A program made the translations under genes and the position numbers. A stretch of DNA of 64,000 bases. Source: Pseudoruegeria sp039972875. Lineage in GTDB: Bacteria; Pseudomonadota; Alphaproteobacteria; Rhodobacterales; Rhodobacteraceae. The notes below the pieces were generated by a model that had not been told where the DNA came from, searched no databases, and was given only the letters and a program-made list of their open reading frames with translations. Shown here piece by piece: positions 25,369-34,678 of the stretch (its first letter is position 1; each line of letters begins with the position of its first letter). The stretch lies in assembly GCA_039972875.1 (NCBI GenBank), contig JBDWMA010000022.1, positions 50,860-114,859 of the forward strand, given 5' to 3'.

Positions 25369-27129
25369 ATGACCCATCAGACAAAAACCGTTGATCTAAT
25401 TTGCTCGATTATCGGCTCATATCTAGTGCGCGCCGAAGGTGACAAATTCGATATCCATGGCAAAAAAAAGCTTACTGAAAAGCTTGAGATCTTCCTCAAG
25501 CAAGGGCGACCCATTGAGCTAGTTTTGCCAGGATTTCCATTCAAGTCGCCGGCTTCACATTCGAAAACGAGCGGTCAAAAACCAGATTTAGGCGAGGTTG
25601 TGGCACTGCAGCGTATTGAGGAGATGTGCAAGGCTATCGTCAATATTTATCCAAAAGGCGTTTCTTTCACCATCGTATCGGATGGTACGACCTTCAACGA
25701 CATTATCGGCGTATCGGACGACGACATGCGCTATTATCGAGATACTGTGCAAACCCTGCTGTCCAGTCCTCATATCACGTGGGCTTCACTGACCAATCTG
25801 GTTGGAGAGTGTGACAGCCCCGATGCCTATCGCGCGGCTTTAATCGAAAAGGCCAACCTTCCCTATGCAGACCTAAATGCGTTCATTACGGCAGTCTCGG
25901 CAAATACAGAACTGAGAGCAGCGCATGACAGCATGTGCAGCTTTCTTTACAATGACTTACTTCCTCGTAGCGAAAACAGCTTTGACGAAGACGCCTTCTT
26001 CGCGGCGATACGCGAGAAATCCTATCAAATGACATACCGCCACCGCGCGCTTTCGGCAGTGGTGGCGAACACATACCCAGAAGCGATCCGTCTGTCCGTA
26101 CATCAATACGATAATTCTGGTGAAAAACTCACTTTCGGTTTTGATGCTACGACCAATCCCGTAGCCCCATGGCACAAAGTCACCTTTCGCAAGCTGGATG
26201 GTAGCATAAGTTTTGTCGACCGCTCGCACATCAATCTGTCGAAATCTTTTACCATTTATCACGATGATCAAGTCTGGATGTATCAAGAAAGCGATAGTGA
26301 GGTGATCGAAGGCCTGCACATGAGCGTGATACGACCGCCGCAGTTTGGTCTGGACATCAAATCTGAAGAAACCGGAGAGGCGTTGTCTTTGTCGCCTGCA
26401 ATGATAAAGAACCTGACGGAGTTCTTTTCGTTCTTATGCCTGCGAAATTGCGGTTTTGAAGAAAAGCAACCGCTAGTCGACTACTGTGAACCCTTTGGGG
26501 ACATTTATCAGTGGCATTTCGGTTCTGTGCATGTGGTACAGGCCGAAGAAAACCCTAAGGGGTTTGTGCAATCGATCGAGAAAACTCCGATCCACTGGGA
26601 TCTTAGCATGCTACCACAAGATCATGAGCGCGTTAAAGACGACGAATGGTTTTGTGCCGATCTGTTCATGCTGTACTGCAAAACCGCCCCTCAAGTCGGC
26701 GAAGGCGAAACTGTCGTGATCAACGGGCGTGATGTCCTAAATGATGCCGGGCCGGAAACGGTGGAACAGTGGCGCGGGACTGAGGTGACCTACAACACCA
26801 AGATGACCTACTTTGGTGGTCACCCCCGGACGTATCCATTGATACATACCCATCCTTTCACCAAAGAACCCATTTTTAGATATATGGAAGGCAGCAACTC
26901 CCAATTACAAACCTTCACACAGAAGGTGGAAGGGATATCGACTGAGAAAAGCCGCAGGTTTATTGAGCAGATGAATGCGCTAATCTATTCGGACAAATAT
27001 CTCTACGAACATTCTTGGGAGGCGGGCGATATGATTGTGATCGACAATCACCTGACGCTGCATGGCCGTAACCCGATGACAGAAGCCTCTTCCGCGCGGG
27101 AACTTTGGCGGGTTCAGATCATTTCCTAA
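25369..27129 (+). CDS. Fused isocyanide synthase (PvcA-like) and Fe(II)/2OG dioxygenase (PvcB-like)
   Basis: The protein has 586 aa. Residues about 1-325 form a DIT1/PvcA domain ('ELVLPGFPFKSPASHSKTSGQKPD', 'FTIVSDGTTFNDII', 'IRLSVHQYDNSG' and 'PWHKVTF'). Residues about 335-586 form a TauD/PvcB-type dioxygenase with H409-x-D411 (IHWD), the distal His at 565 (LHGRN) and a C-terminal Arg (ARELWR). PvcB-type enzymes desaturate or otherwise oxidise the isonitrile amino acid to a vinyl isonitrile. Here both steps are on one chain, and a separate synthase (23507) also exists. The start ATG has AAAGGA upstream. Confidence 0.9.
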   Translation: MTHQTKTVDLICSIIGSYLVRAEGDKFDIHGKKKLTEKLEIFLKQGRPIELVLPGFPFKSPASHSKTSGQKPDLGEVVALQRIEEMCKAIVNIYPKGVSFTIVSDGTTFNDIIGVSDDDMRYYRDTVQTLLSSPHITWASLTNLVGECDSPDAYRAALIEKANLPYADLNAFITAVSANTELRAAHDSMCSFLYNDLLPRSENSFDEDAFFAAIREKSYQMTYRHRALSAVVANTYPEAIRLSVHQYDNSGEKLTFGFDATTNPVAPWHKVTFRKLDGSISFVDRSHINLSKSFTIYHDDQVWMYQESDSEVIEGLHMSVIRPPQFGLDIKSEETGEALSLSPAMIKNLTEFFSFLCLRNCGFEEKQPLVDYCEPFGDIYQWHFGSVHVVQAEENPKGFVQSIEKTPIHWDLSMLPQDHERVKDDEWFCADLFMLYCKTAPQVGEGETVVINGRDVLNDAGPETVEQWRGTEVTYNTKMTYFGGHPRTYPLIHTHPFTKEPIFRYMEGSNSQLQTFTQKVEGISTEKSRRFIEQMNALIYSDKYLYEHSWEAGDMIVIDNHLTLHGRNPMTEASSARELWRVQIIS

Positions 27130-27302
27130 ACTCCCTATCCCTGATGCTCAAATAGTCCCTCGTCGACCTGCCTCTTTTGGCACGATCTATTCCAAGAGAG
27201 GCACGGAACGAGAGACCGCATGCCAAGCTGAGGCCCACATAGCCTGAAGAAGAGTCTCGGTAGCAACCAACGTAGCCTCTCCATATTGTGAAAGACTAAA
27301 CA

Positions 27303-28688
27303 ATGAACAGACAAATAAATCTTCATGAAGAAACTGAAATTGTACCTACAGAAAAAGCTCGTTCTTTCGATGAAGTTCCATCGTTACGGCAGAGTATTTT
27401 CAAGCCGGTCGAGCATTCTATCGAAGCCCTCGCCAATATGAACAATGCGCCCTTCGCGGCAATGAAACCTCTACTTCCTTTTAAAGCGTTAATGCCTTTT
27501 AAAGTTGTTTTTGTCCGCGACCCCGAAGTGTTAGAGGAAATTTATTCACACCCTAAGGTAGGTGTTCAAAAACCTCCGTTTGCCCTCAGCCGTGTGCGCA
27601 GCCTAATGAGTGGGGGAACTTTCATATCGTCAGGATTAGACCAAAGTTGGCTTCACCGTCGCGCCATGTCCGGGCCACCATTATTACGACTGAATAACCT
27701 CCCGGATCTTATGCAGGAAATTGAGAAGGTTATAGAGTGCCGCAACGAGGTTCATTTCCCTACCGATAAGCCTATCGACTTAGCAGATGCAACTAGACGT
27801 CACATAACTGATGTCACGTTCCGACTTTTTTTCTCAGTAGAGCTTGATGAAAACGACCTCAGTGAGATTGCGCATTGGACTGAGGTGCTTGAAAATGAAT
27901 TTCCTAAAACAATGCCACAATGGTTACCAACGCCAGGAAATACTCGCTTTCGGCACGCTTCAGCTCGCTTTTCTAAGTTTGTAGATCAGCTCATCGCACA
28001 AAGACGTATCACTAAACCTAAAAAACCAGACTCTTTGTCGCCATTGTTTGAAAAAGAGGACCCCAAATTAGGACGGATGTGGACAGATGTTGAAATCCGT
28101 GATGAGTTTTTCAGTCACTATTTTGGCGCAAGCGCAATGGCCACGCCGATCTCATGGGTACTGTATATTTTGGCCATTGATGCGGCGCTTCTTCGGCGTG
28201 TGCAGGCTGAGATCGACGGAGTTGAGCAACTCGACGTTAGCACGATCGACGCACTTCCAATTTTGAATGCGGTTCTTGAAGAAGTGACCCGCCTTTACCC
28301 GACATTTTGGGGTTCTCTTCGATATTCGGCTGACTCGGTTATTCTTGGGGGGCACCAATTCCCTGAAAAGACGATGTTCGTACTTTTGCGTTTCCTTGCA
28401 CAGCGCCATCCAAAATATTGGACGAACCCAGAAGCATTCGATATCGACCGCTTTCTTGATGAAACTTCGTCTAATCAACACCCTGCAGCTAAGTTTGAAT
28501 ATGGTCGTGGGCAACGTATATGTATCGGGCAAAGGGTTTCACCGCTTATTATAAAAACGTCGCTAGCAAAAATTCTCAGGAATCGAGCGCCAATCTTAAA
28601 AAATTCTGATGCCCGCCTTCCAAGTCCTCGCTTTGGATTTGGGACTTATCTAGATACTCCGGTTTCAATAACGATGAGGCCGCGATAA
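27303..28688 (+). CDS. Cytochrome P450
   Basis: The protein has 461 aa. The heme motif is FEYGRGQRICIGQ with Cys407 as the thiolate ligand; the ExxR motif is E327-x-x-R330; a C-helix W116xxxR120 is present; the I-helix reads FGASAMATPISW. There is no membrane anchor, so it is a soluble bacterial P450 needing separate redox partners, which are not in the window. It is the last gene of the isonitrile locus and probably hydroxylates or couples the isonitrile product (inference). The gene looks more AT-rich than the transporter operons around it, consistent with transfer. Confidence 0.95.
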   Translation: MNRQINLHEETEIVPTEKARSFDEVPSLRQSIFKPVEHSIEALANMNNAPFAAMKPLLPFKALMPFKVVFVRDPEVLEEIYSHPKVGVQKPPFALSRVRSLMSGGTFISSGLDQSWLHRRAMSGPPLLRLNNLPDLMQEIEKVIECRNEVHFPTDKPIDLADATRRHITDVTFRLFFSVELDENDLSEIAHWTEVLENEFPKTMPQWLPTPGNTRFRHASARFSKFVDQLIAQRRITKPKKPDSLSPLFEKEDPKLGRMWTDVEIRDEFFSHYFGASAMATPISWVLYILAIDAALLRRVQAEIDGVEQLDVSTIDALPILNAVLEEVTRLYPTFWGSLRYSADSVILGGHQFPEKTMFVLLRFLAQRHPKYWTNPEAFDIDRFLDETSSNQHPAAKFEYGRGQRICIGQRVSPLIIKTSLAKILRNRAPILKNSDARLPSPRFGFGTYLDTPVSITMRPR

Positions 28689-28900
28689 AAAGTGAAGTAC
28701 TCCCACCTTTTCGGACTGACTTGCAGCGTTTCTAAGAAGTATCTTGTTTAGGTTTCCTGCTGCTTTCAGCTGTTCGATGCCAACTGTGAATAGTTTAAAT
28801 CACAAAAAAGTGTGAGCTACTGCCGGTTTGGTGGTCACCCAGATAAGGTGTTTATGAGATTGGAGAACTGCAATGACGTGAAGAATAATCAGCGCAGGAT

Positions 28901-29339
28901 TTAAGCGTGATGCAGCGTAGATGGATCCGTGATATTCGTCGCAAACTCAGATGCGATTCCACTTAGTTCTACGGTTGTGAAATCGGTTCCAAAGTTGGGT
29001 GTCACACCCCGCACTTCCATTATCTTTTCCAGATCCCAGGCGACGCGGTGCAGGTCTTTGATCTCGTTGGAGTTAGCACGTGCCGTGTCGCCAGCAAGAC
29101 GCTTCTTACTTACTTCCATGAAGTTCCTGTCGGACAATGCTTAGACCATTTGTAGTAAATGCCCTGCGATATCCCTTCACGGCGACACAGTTCAGCATTC
29201 GACCATTGTCCTCGCCACGCAGCTCGTCCAGCACGATACGGATCTTCTCTTCGGACGAAGAGGGCCTGCGGGTGGCACGTTTGATGTTTTTGACGATCTT
29301 CTCACCAGGGCTCTTGCGTACTTCGGCTATCTGTCTCAT
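28901..29339 (-). pseudogene. IS3-family OrfA pseudogene (frameshifted)
   Basis: It starts at 29339 with 'MRQIAEVRKSPGEKIVKNIKRATRRPSSSEEKIRIVLDELRGED', the OrfA HTH of an IS3 subgroup. After about 45 codons the homology moves to another frame ('FMEVSKKRLAGDTARANSNEIKDLHR'). No OrfB remains. The adjoining 28689-28900 stretch has no gene that I can support. Confidence 0.75.
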
Positions 29340-29545
29340 CTTCCATTCCTTAGAGGTTAAGATGAGCCACAAATTCTCTCTTAGCAATTTCCCCCATTTG
29401 GACCCATAAGCGCTGACGTCAAACAGGGCAAACTGAACCGAATATTCATCAGGCAAAAATAACCACGTCAACCCTCATCAACAACTGGGAAATACCTGCT
29501 TACAATCCCCTTTAGATTGAAGATGAGTTCTGTTTGCATTTTTCA

Positions 29546-30442
29546 TTAACCATTCAACCAATCGTCAATAAGTCTGGCGGCAAGCGTATTTTTGGAGGTG
29601 TTACGGAAGCCTTTGGGATGAGAATCTGCACGTATTTGTGCTGTTTCGTCGCGCGTGAACCACCGACAGTCCTCCAATTCTAGAGTATCTACCTTTATGG
29701 TGGGATCGAGAACGTCGCAAACAGCGCCTACCATGATTGAATGCGGGAACGGCCATGGCTGACTACCGGACAATCGAACCGAAGAGATTGTTACCCCAGC
29801 TTCTTCTTGAACTTCTCGGAAGATTGCACTCTCGAGGGTTTCGCCCGGCTCTACGAATCCAGATAATGCCGTGTACCAACCGGTACTGAATTTGGCATTG
29901 CGTCCCAAAAGGCACTTTTGATCGTGAATTGGTAACATGATGACCGTAGGGTCAGTCCTTGGAAAGTAAATTGCATTGCAATTTGGGCAATCCCGCCGGA
30001 AACCCCCCAGAGTTGATTTGGTCGGAGTGCCACAGTGGCCGCAAAAGGATTGTGACTTGTTCCAGTTCAGCAGACTACAGCCACGCGTAACTGCCTCCCG
30101 ATCGATATCTGAAAACTCATCGCCTCCCAACACGTCGGATCGCTTAGAAGATGAAATCGAGGCCGTTCGGTTTGCAACGGTCTGTTTTGACTGAATTGCA
30201 AAAATGGGCCCTTCTGTACTTTGCCCAAGATACACGCCACTATTTAAGTCTAGACCAAGGGTAGATACCACATTCTTTGGCAGCAATATTGTTTGGTTTG
30301 ACGTCGTGGCTATTGAACCATCGGCTAATACCACTACAAATTTTGCATCATCAACACACACATTCTTCGCGTAAGTTGCTTCATCTCGTTGGTCAACAAG
30401 AGTAGCAATGGCTTGTGAAAAACCGTCCTTGGGCGCAATCAT
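29546..30442 (-). CDS. nudC: NAD(+)/NADH diphosphatase, Nudix family (NudC-like)
   Basis: The protein has 298 aa. A zinc ribbon, CGHC...CPNC (about 150-170), precedes the Nudix box 'GFVEPGETLESAIFREVQEEAG', followed by 'SQPWPFPHS', the motif typical of NudC. NudC hydrolyses NADH and NAD-capped RNA. It overlaps the HAD gene by 4 nt (30439-30442) and is the last gene of the AfsA-type operon, an unusual place for a housekeeping enzyme. It may act on a pathway nucleotide or be a passenger. Confidence 0.88.
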   Translation of the reverse strand: MIAPKDGFSQAIATLVDQRDEATYAKNVCVDDAKFVVVLADGSIATTSNQTILLPKNVVSTLGLDLNSGVYLGQSTEGPIFAIQSKQTVANRTASISSSKRSDVLGGDEFSDIDREAVTRGCSLLNWNKSQSFCGHCGTPTKSTLGGFRRDCPNCNAIYFPRTDPTVIMLPIHDQKCLLGRNAKFSTGWYTALSGFVEPGETLESAIFREVQEEAGVTISSVRLSGSQPWPFPHSIMVGAVCDVLDPTIKVDTLELEDCRWFTRDETAQIRADSHPKGFRNTSKNTLAARLIDDWLNG

Positions 30443-31137
30443 GCTGGCACTGTATCATTTTGCAATGTCACGTCGACGATGGGCCAACCTTTCATTAATG
30501 CCACTTTTGAAAGGTCGGTATTCGCACCGACAACATGTGGAAAACCGACCGCTTCAAGCATCGCCCGGTCAGAAATATCGTCTCCAAATGCATGACAGTC
30601 TGAAGCCATACAATTATGATGTTGAAGAAACTGAGTGATCGCAACGGCCTTGCCCTGACCTATTGTCTGCGGGTCCGAGATTTCACCGCTGTAAAAACTG
30701 CGGGCAGAGTTCAGTTCCATCTGTGTTGACAAAATGTGTTTGACGTTCAGATGGTTGGCAATTGGCTGAAGTAAGCCGGGGAACGATCCAGATACGAAAA
30801 CCGGCGCTATGCCATTTTCAGATAAGGCCCTCATCTCTTGCACAACCTCGTCAAAAAACAGCGGCTTTGGATTAGATAGCATTCTAGTGGCCCAGGTCTC
30901 TGCCGCAACGGTGAGGTCCATGGCCGACACTCCAGAGAAACAGCGATAATATGCTCTGTTTAATTCCTCTCTGGATTTTCCAGCTTTCCTCATTTCAGAG
31001 AAATGGCCTTCGAATTCTTCGAGTTTTTTGGAATCCCCAAAGACATCAAGGCACCAAAACCGATAGAATGAGAACATGCTTTTTATGCGAATGAGCGTGT
31101 CGTCCACGTCGAAAAATGCGTAAGCCTCAGTTTTCAT
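30439..31137 (-). CDS. HAD-IB family phosphatase (SerB-like)
   Basis: The protein has 232 aa. 'AYAFFDVDDTLIRIKSMFSFYRFW' holds the DxD nucleophile motif, 'APVFVSGSFPGLLQPIANHL' motif II and 'HAFGDDISDRAMLEAVG' motif IV. Relatives dephosphorylate serine phosphate or lipid and glycerol phosphates. In a gamma-butyrolactone-type pathway (AfsA), the butenolide phosphate must be dephosphorylated, so this is a good candidate for that step. This is inference from co-location; it sits in the same operon as the AfsA-domain gene. Confidence 0.85.
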   Translation of the reverse strand: MKTEAYAFFDVDDTLIRIKSMFSFYRFWCLDVFGDSKKLEEFEGHFSEMRKAGKSREELNRAYYRCFSGVSAMDLTVAAETWATRMLSNPKPLFFDEVVQEMRALSENGIAPVFVSGSFPGLLQPIANHLNVKHILSTQMELNSARSFYSGEISDPQTIGQGKAVAITQFLQHHNCMASDCHAFGDDISDRAMLEAVGFPHVVGANTDLSKVALMKGWPIVDVTLQNDTVPA

Positions 31138-31152
31138 TTGTGTAAGTCCTAT

Positions 31153-31992
31153 TCAATCTTTGGTCATAAATTCTTGAAACGAAGGGGCTCGTAGTTTTAG
31201 CTGCGCATGGATATCGCCACCTAGGCCATAGCGTCCAATTGCTCCGCCGTGACTAAGTTGGTAGCTCATCCAAAGAACAACAACATTTACGATACGGTTT
31301 GCACCGGGTGTAGTTTTGTCCGGAAATGGGTTGGGCATCGTAGCCTTGTAGGCTGCATTGCCTTGCTCATCTGTGATAAAGACATTCGGTATTCCCAATG
31401 GACCCGGCCGCGTGGGATGACTTGGATCGAGATCCCTTTGTCTAAGACTCATAATTGTATAGAGCGAATTAGGAATGAGGCCTGAAAATTCAAATTTAAA
31501 AGAAGCATCGTGACCATTCTTAGACGTTAAAACGTCTAATTCTCCTTTGGCCGTTACCCAATCCTTTAAGGTAATTGGTTCCAAAAGTTGTCGCCCGTGG
31601 CTCTGATCAAAATCAGGTATCGGTGTCATATGAAACGGATAGCTTGGCCTGACCTCAGAATTTGCATCTGGGTATTGCTCTGGTGCGAACAGCATAGGGT
31701 AATTAGAACATGGAAGGGGCAATGGTAACGTATGCAACACACGTTCAGCCAGGTGCTGTGGCAGATCATTCGTGAATTCTTCAATGATATCATACGGGGC
31801 TGTTTTACCGAAAGCCGGGACCTCGCTATCATTGGCAACAATAGCGCTGCCCCATTTTGTATCTACTTTCCCATTGCTTGCGGGTCTGTTGATTGCCCCG
31901 ATTACAATGAAGTTGCCATGTTCATCCATGACCTCACTTGGCGGGTAAAGGGGCCCCTGTGTCGTTAAATCCAAGTCATATGTCTGACGCAT
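31153..31992 (-). CDS. Hypothetical protein, probable beta-sandwich
   Basis: I chose ATG 31992 (MRQTYDLDLTTQ) because GGAG precedes it; a GTG at 32049 is also in frame. The 279-aa protein lacks a clear signal peptide. The C-terminal half ('FKFEFSGLIPNSLYTIMSLRQRDLD', 'GNAAYKATMPNPFP', 'RIVNVVVLWMSYQLSHGGAIG', 'IHAQLKLRAP') looks like a beta-rich domain. No family was recognised. It lies between the AfsA-like and HAD genes, with spacing that implies the same transcript. Confidence 0.7.
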   Translation of the reverse strand: MRQTYDLDLTTQGPLYPPSEVMDEHGNFIVIGAINRPASNGKVDTKWGSAIVANDSEVPAFGKTAPYDIIEEFTNDLPQHLAERVLHTLPLPLPCSNYPMLFAPEQYPDANSEVRPSYPFHMTPIPDFDQSHGRQLLEPITLKDWVTAKGELDVLTSKNGHDASFKFEFSGLIPNSLYTIMSLRQRDLDPSHPTRPGPLGIPNVFITDEQGNAAYKATMPNPFPDKTTPGANRIVNVVVLWMSYQLSHGGAIGRYGLGGDIHAQLKLRAPSFQEFMTKD

Positions 31993-32052
31993 GGGTTTAC
32001 TCCAATACATGTTGAGGAAAGCGGGGCCGGTACGACCGACCCCGACCACAAA

Positions 32053-32829
32053 TCAATTAGCAGCAACAGATGTTTCAAGTGTTTTTGATCGCATCAGTGC
32101 AAACTTCAGAGCTGTTTCAGCCATTAAGGCTTCTTTCTCCGCAATTAATTGGTTGGGATAGACTGTAAAATGGAAAGTTGTAGTGGCTTTCACTTCGTCT
32201 GATTGAACAGTGTCAATTTCAACCACGAAGCGTTGGCGACGATTATTAATATCTTTGGTTATAACGCGGTATTGAATGCTGGCGGCAATTGGGAAGACAA
32301 AACCCTGAAATGTTGTCTGCATCGAATTAATGACGAAGAAAAACTTCTGATCCGCTTCTTTGAGGAAGAATTCCTCAGTGACTGCTAAGAACGCTTGTCT
32401 TGCGGCCTCTACCAGAACCATCCCTTGTACATGCTGCCCAGACTGATGATCATTCATGAACTCGCAGTTTTGATCTATCCGAAGATCAACAACGAAATTC
32501 TCATCATCGACCTTAACTGGTTTTGCAATGAGGGTATTTTCTGGATTGTGTTTGTGCGAAAGCGCACATGCAGCGCGAACAGAAAGCCGACGCAATGCCG
32601 AAATATTCCACCTTTGTTGTTCTGGTGGATCGGCGGCTTCAATAGTGGACAGAATTTCTTCGACCTCTTCGTCGGATACACCCTGTCCCGGAATGATCCG
32701 CATCGGACCTGGCAGAACAGTTTTTGGTAGGGAAATCATCGTTTTTAGATGACTCAGTGTTATGGCGGCCTTTCCCTCAGTGAACGCTTCAAACTTATCT
32801 GCGACAACGATAAAAGATTTATCGGTCAT
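32053..32829 (-). CDS. AfsA-hotdog domain protein, gamma-butyrolactone-synthase-like
   Basis: The protein has 258 aa. About residues 95-235 resemble an A-factor-biosynthesis hotdog: 'ALSHKHNPENTLIAKPVKVDDENFVVDL' followed by 'HQSGQHVQGMVLVEAARQAFLAVTEEFF', the conserved H...D...G...EAARQA pattern, and a 'TTFHFTVYP' strand. AfsA joins a beta-ketoacyl chain to dihydroxyacetone phosphate, the first step to gamma-butyrolactone signals in Streptomyces. Canonical AfsA has two hotdog repeats; here one is clear, with an unassigned N-terminal 90 residues. Neighbours include phosphatase, reductases and an exporter. The family call is good, the product inferred. Confidence 0.8.
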   Translation of the reverse strand: MTDKSFIVVADKFEAFTEGKAAITLSHLKTMISLPKTVLPGPMRIIPGQGVSDEEVEEILSTIEAADPPEQQRWNISALRRLSVRAACALSHKHNPENTLIAKPVKVDDENFVVDLRIDQNCEFMNDHQSGQHVQGMVLVEAARQAFLAVTEEFFLKEADQKFFFVINSMQTTFQGFVFPIAASIQYRVITKDINNRRQRFVVEIDTVQSDEVKATTTFHFTVYPNQLIAEKEALMAETALKFALMRSKTLETSVAAN

Positions 32830-32861
32830 AGTAATTTCCTTTCAAGCAATATTGGGAAGGA

Positions 32862-33473
32862 TCAAGCCGCTATTTTTGAATGTTCGCGATAAATCTTTGT
32901 ATAAAGACCATCTGTTCCACCAGTGATGTATTGATCACCTGCTTCTTGAACAATTTGTTTGTACCGGTCTGAGTTAAAGACAGAGGCGTATTGTTCTACA
33001 TCGCCTGAAAAACCAGATATAAACATAACGCCCGGCTGGTTGCTGATGACAGAGTGATAGGCGAGAAAGACTTCAACCTCATCATTCGTGCGAACGACAT
33101 CAAAAATCGTTTCGTCACGCCATTGACGATAAGCTTTCATCTGGTCGGGCTTAACTTCTACGTGTCGAAGTTGAATATAGGTTGTATCTGGAATCAGGTT
33201 ATCAGTGTTCTTCGGGGCTTCAACGAAACTGACAAGTTCCCGCCGCACGTCACCGCGCAAAGCAGATCCTTGTGCCTGGAACACTGATTGATCTGCCAAA
33301 GAATAGTCAACAAAACTTGCATCATCTGAGACAGTTAAAAGCTCAAGAACTTCATCGTCGTCTAGTGCTTCGAGTATTTTCCCGGCGGAGTTTTTTGCGA
33401 GATAGCTCGCGAAATCCGACAGCTTATCTGATTTTACTGGATATCTGGTAATCATGAGTAATTTTGCAGGCAT
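32862..33473 (-). CDS. Putative dimeric alpha/beta-barrel (ABM-like) protein
   Basis: The start is ATG 33473 (MPAKLLMITRYPV), with AGGAGA 7 nt upstream; 203 aa. Two similar halves are visible, each starting with a beta strand ('LMITRYPVKSDKLSDFASYLAK' and 'IQLRHVEVKPDQMKAYRQWRDE'), suggesting a duplicated ferredoxin-like alpha/beta barrel of the kind found in quinone-forming monooxygenases and cyclases. No catalytic residues can be named. It is the first gene of the minus-strand AfsA operon. Confidence 0.6.
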   Translation of the reverse strand: MPAKLLMITRYPVKSDKLSDFASYLAKNSAGKILEALDDDEVLELLTVSDDASFVDYSLADQSVFQAQGSALRGDVRRELVSFVEAPKNTDNLIPDTTYIQLRHVEVKPDQMKAYRQWRDETIFDVVRTNDEVEVFLAYHSVISNQPGVMFISGFSGDVEQYASVFNSDRYKQIVQEAGDQYITGGTDGLYTKIYREHSKIAA

Positions 33474-33667
33474 GCTTCTGTCTCCTAATACCGACTTTGG
33501 TCGGAGCAAGGTGATTAAGTGGGGGTTGCGTCAAATTTCGCGTCGAAAAGTCCTTGCAACCCCAGGTTACCTTTTTCCAAAGTGCTGGTCTTTAATTAAA
33601 CTCGGCAACACGTTTTCCGATATTGAAAAATGCTAGAGTCGAAAAGACTCCGCACGATTTGTGGTGC

Positions 33668-34630
33668 TTAGTTTCGTTCGGCTAGGTCGTAACCTGAAAG
33701 TCTGCCTCTATTTGAGCGAACAAGGTCGGAAAGAAAATCTGCCAATGCCCGTGTTCTTGGCGAATGCGATAGGTCCGCTTGCATCACCAGATAGATAGGT
33801 TGGTCAAAACCAAGGTCTGCATCAAGGCATATCAATTTTGCGTCCTGAGCAACAAAATGAGGTAAAACAGCCAAGCCGAGGCTTGCCTTTGCAGCAGCCA
33901 CTTGAGCGATAAGAGACGTGGTATGCAAAGCTGCCTGCCTGCCGTGCAAAATGCGCTCAATCCATTGGGCTGAAGGAAGATGCGCTTGCAACTCACTCCA
34001 TGCAATAAAATCATCTAAATCGTAACTAGCGGCATCACTCTCGACTTTACGCAGCGAAGCGTATTCCTGGCTACAGTACAGCCCGTATGCCAACGTTCCT
34101 AACCGTTTAACTGTAACATTACCGCGCTCAGGTTTTAGCAATCTGACCGCAATATCTGCATCTCTTCTATGTAAGTTGGCCGTGTTGATATCTGTAACGA
34201 TTTCAATAAGAAGATTTGGATGTTTTCTTCGAAATTCACCCAGTGCCGGTAGGATCAGGCTTGTGGCGAGAGTTTCGGCAGTCGCGAGGCGGATTTTTCC
34301 AGAAATCTCAGCTCTGGCAACAGCACGCGTGCTGAAACTCAGCGCGGCGGCTTCCATCTGCTCGGCCTTTTCCACCAGTTCTTGCCCGTCTTCTGTTAAC
34401 TGATATCCCGATTGCAGTCTTATAAAGAGCGGCAAATTGAGGGTCGCTTCGAGCCGGTCAATGTGACGTGACAGCGTTGCAATACCGACACCAAGTGAAG
34501 TCGCGGCTGATGTTAAAGTTCCATGTCGCGCAACCGCCAAAAACGCACGCGTATCATCCCAGACCAATCTCTGTGAAGCGTAATTTTCAGAAATGGAAAC
34601 CTGTTTGCTGTAATTCTCTATATTTTTCAT
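33668..34630 (-). CDS. LysR-family transcriptional regulator
   Basis: The protein has about 320 aa. The N-terminal wHTH is 'WDDTRAFLAVARHGTLTSAATSLGVGIATLSRHIDRLEATLNLPLF' and the rest is a LysR substrate-binding fold. The start is uncertain: ATG 34630 is used, and 34666 would overlap the divergent reductase gene's leader. It lies between the minus-strand AfsA operon and the plus-strand reductase/exporter operon, so it probably controls one or both. The ligand is unknown. Confidence 0.9.
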   Translation of the reverse strand: MKNIENYSKQVSISENYASQRLVWDDTRAFLAVARHGTLTSAATSLGVGIATLSRHIDRLEATLNLPLFIRLQSGYQLTEDGQELVEKAEQMEAAALSFSTRAVARAEISGKIRLATAETLATSLILPALGEFRRKHPNLLIEIVTDINTANLHRRDADIAVRLLKPERGNVTVKRLGTLAYGLYCSQEYASLRKVESDAASYDLDDFIAWSELQAHLPSAQWIERILHGRQAALHTTSLIAQVAAAKASLGLAVLPHFVAQDAKLICLDADLGFDQPIYLVMQADLSHSPRTRALADFLSDLVRSNRGRLSGYDLAERN

Positions 34631-34678
34631 ATGGGGAACATGCCACGTTTTCGACCTGTCACGCAAGGGAGAGAAAAA

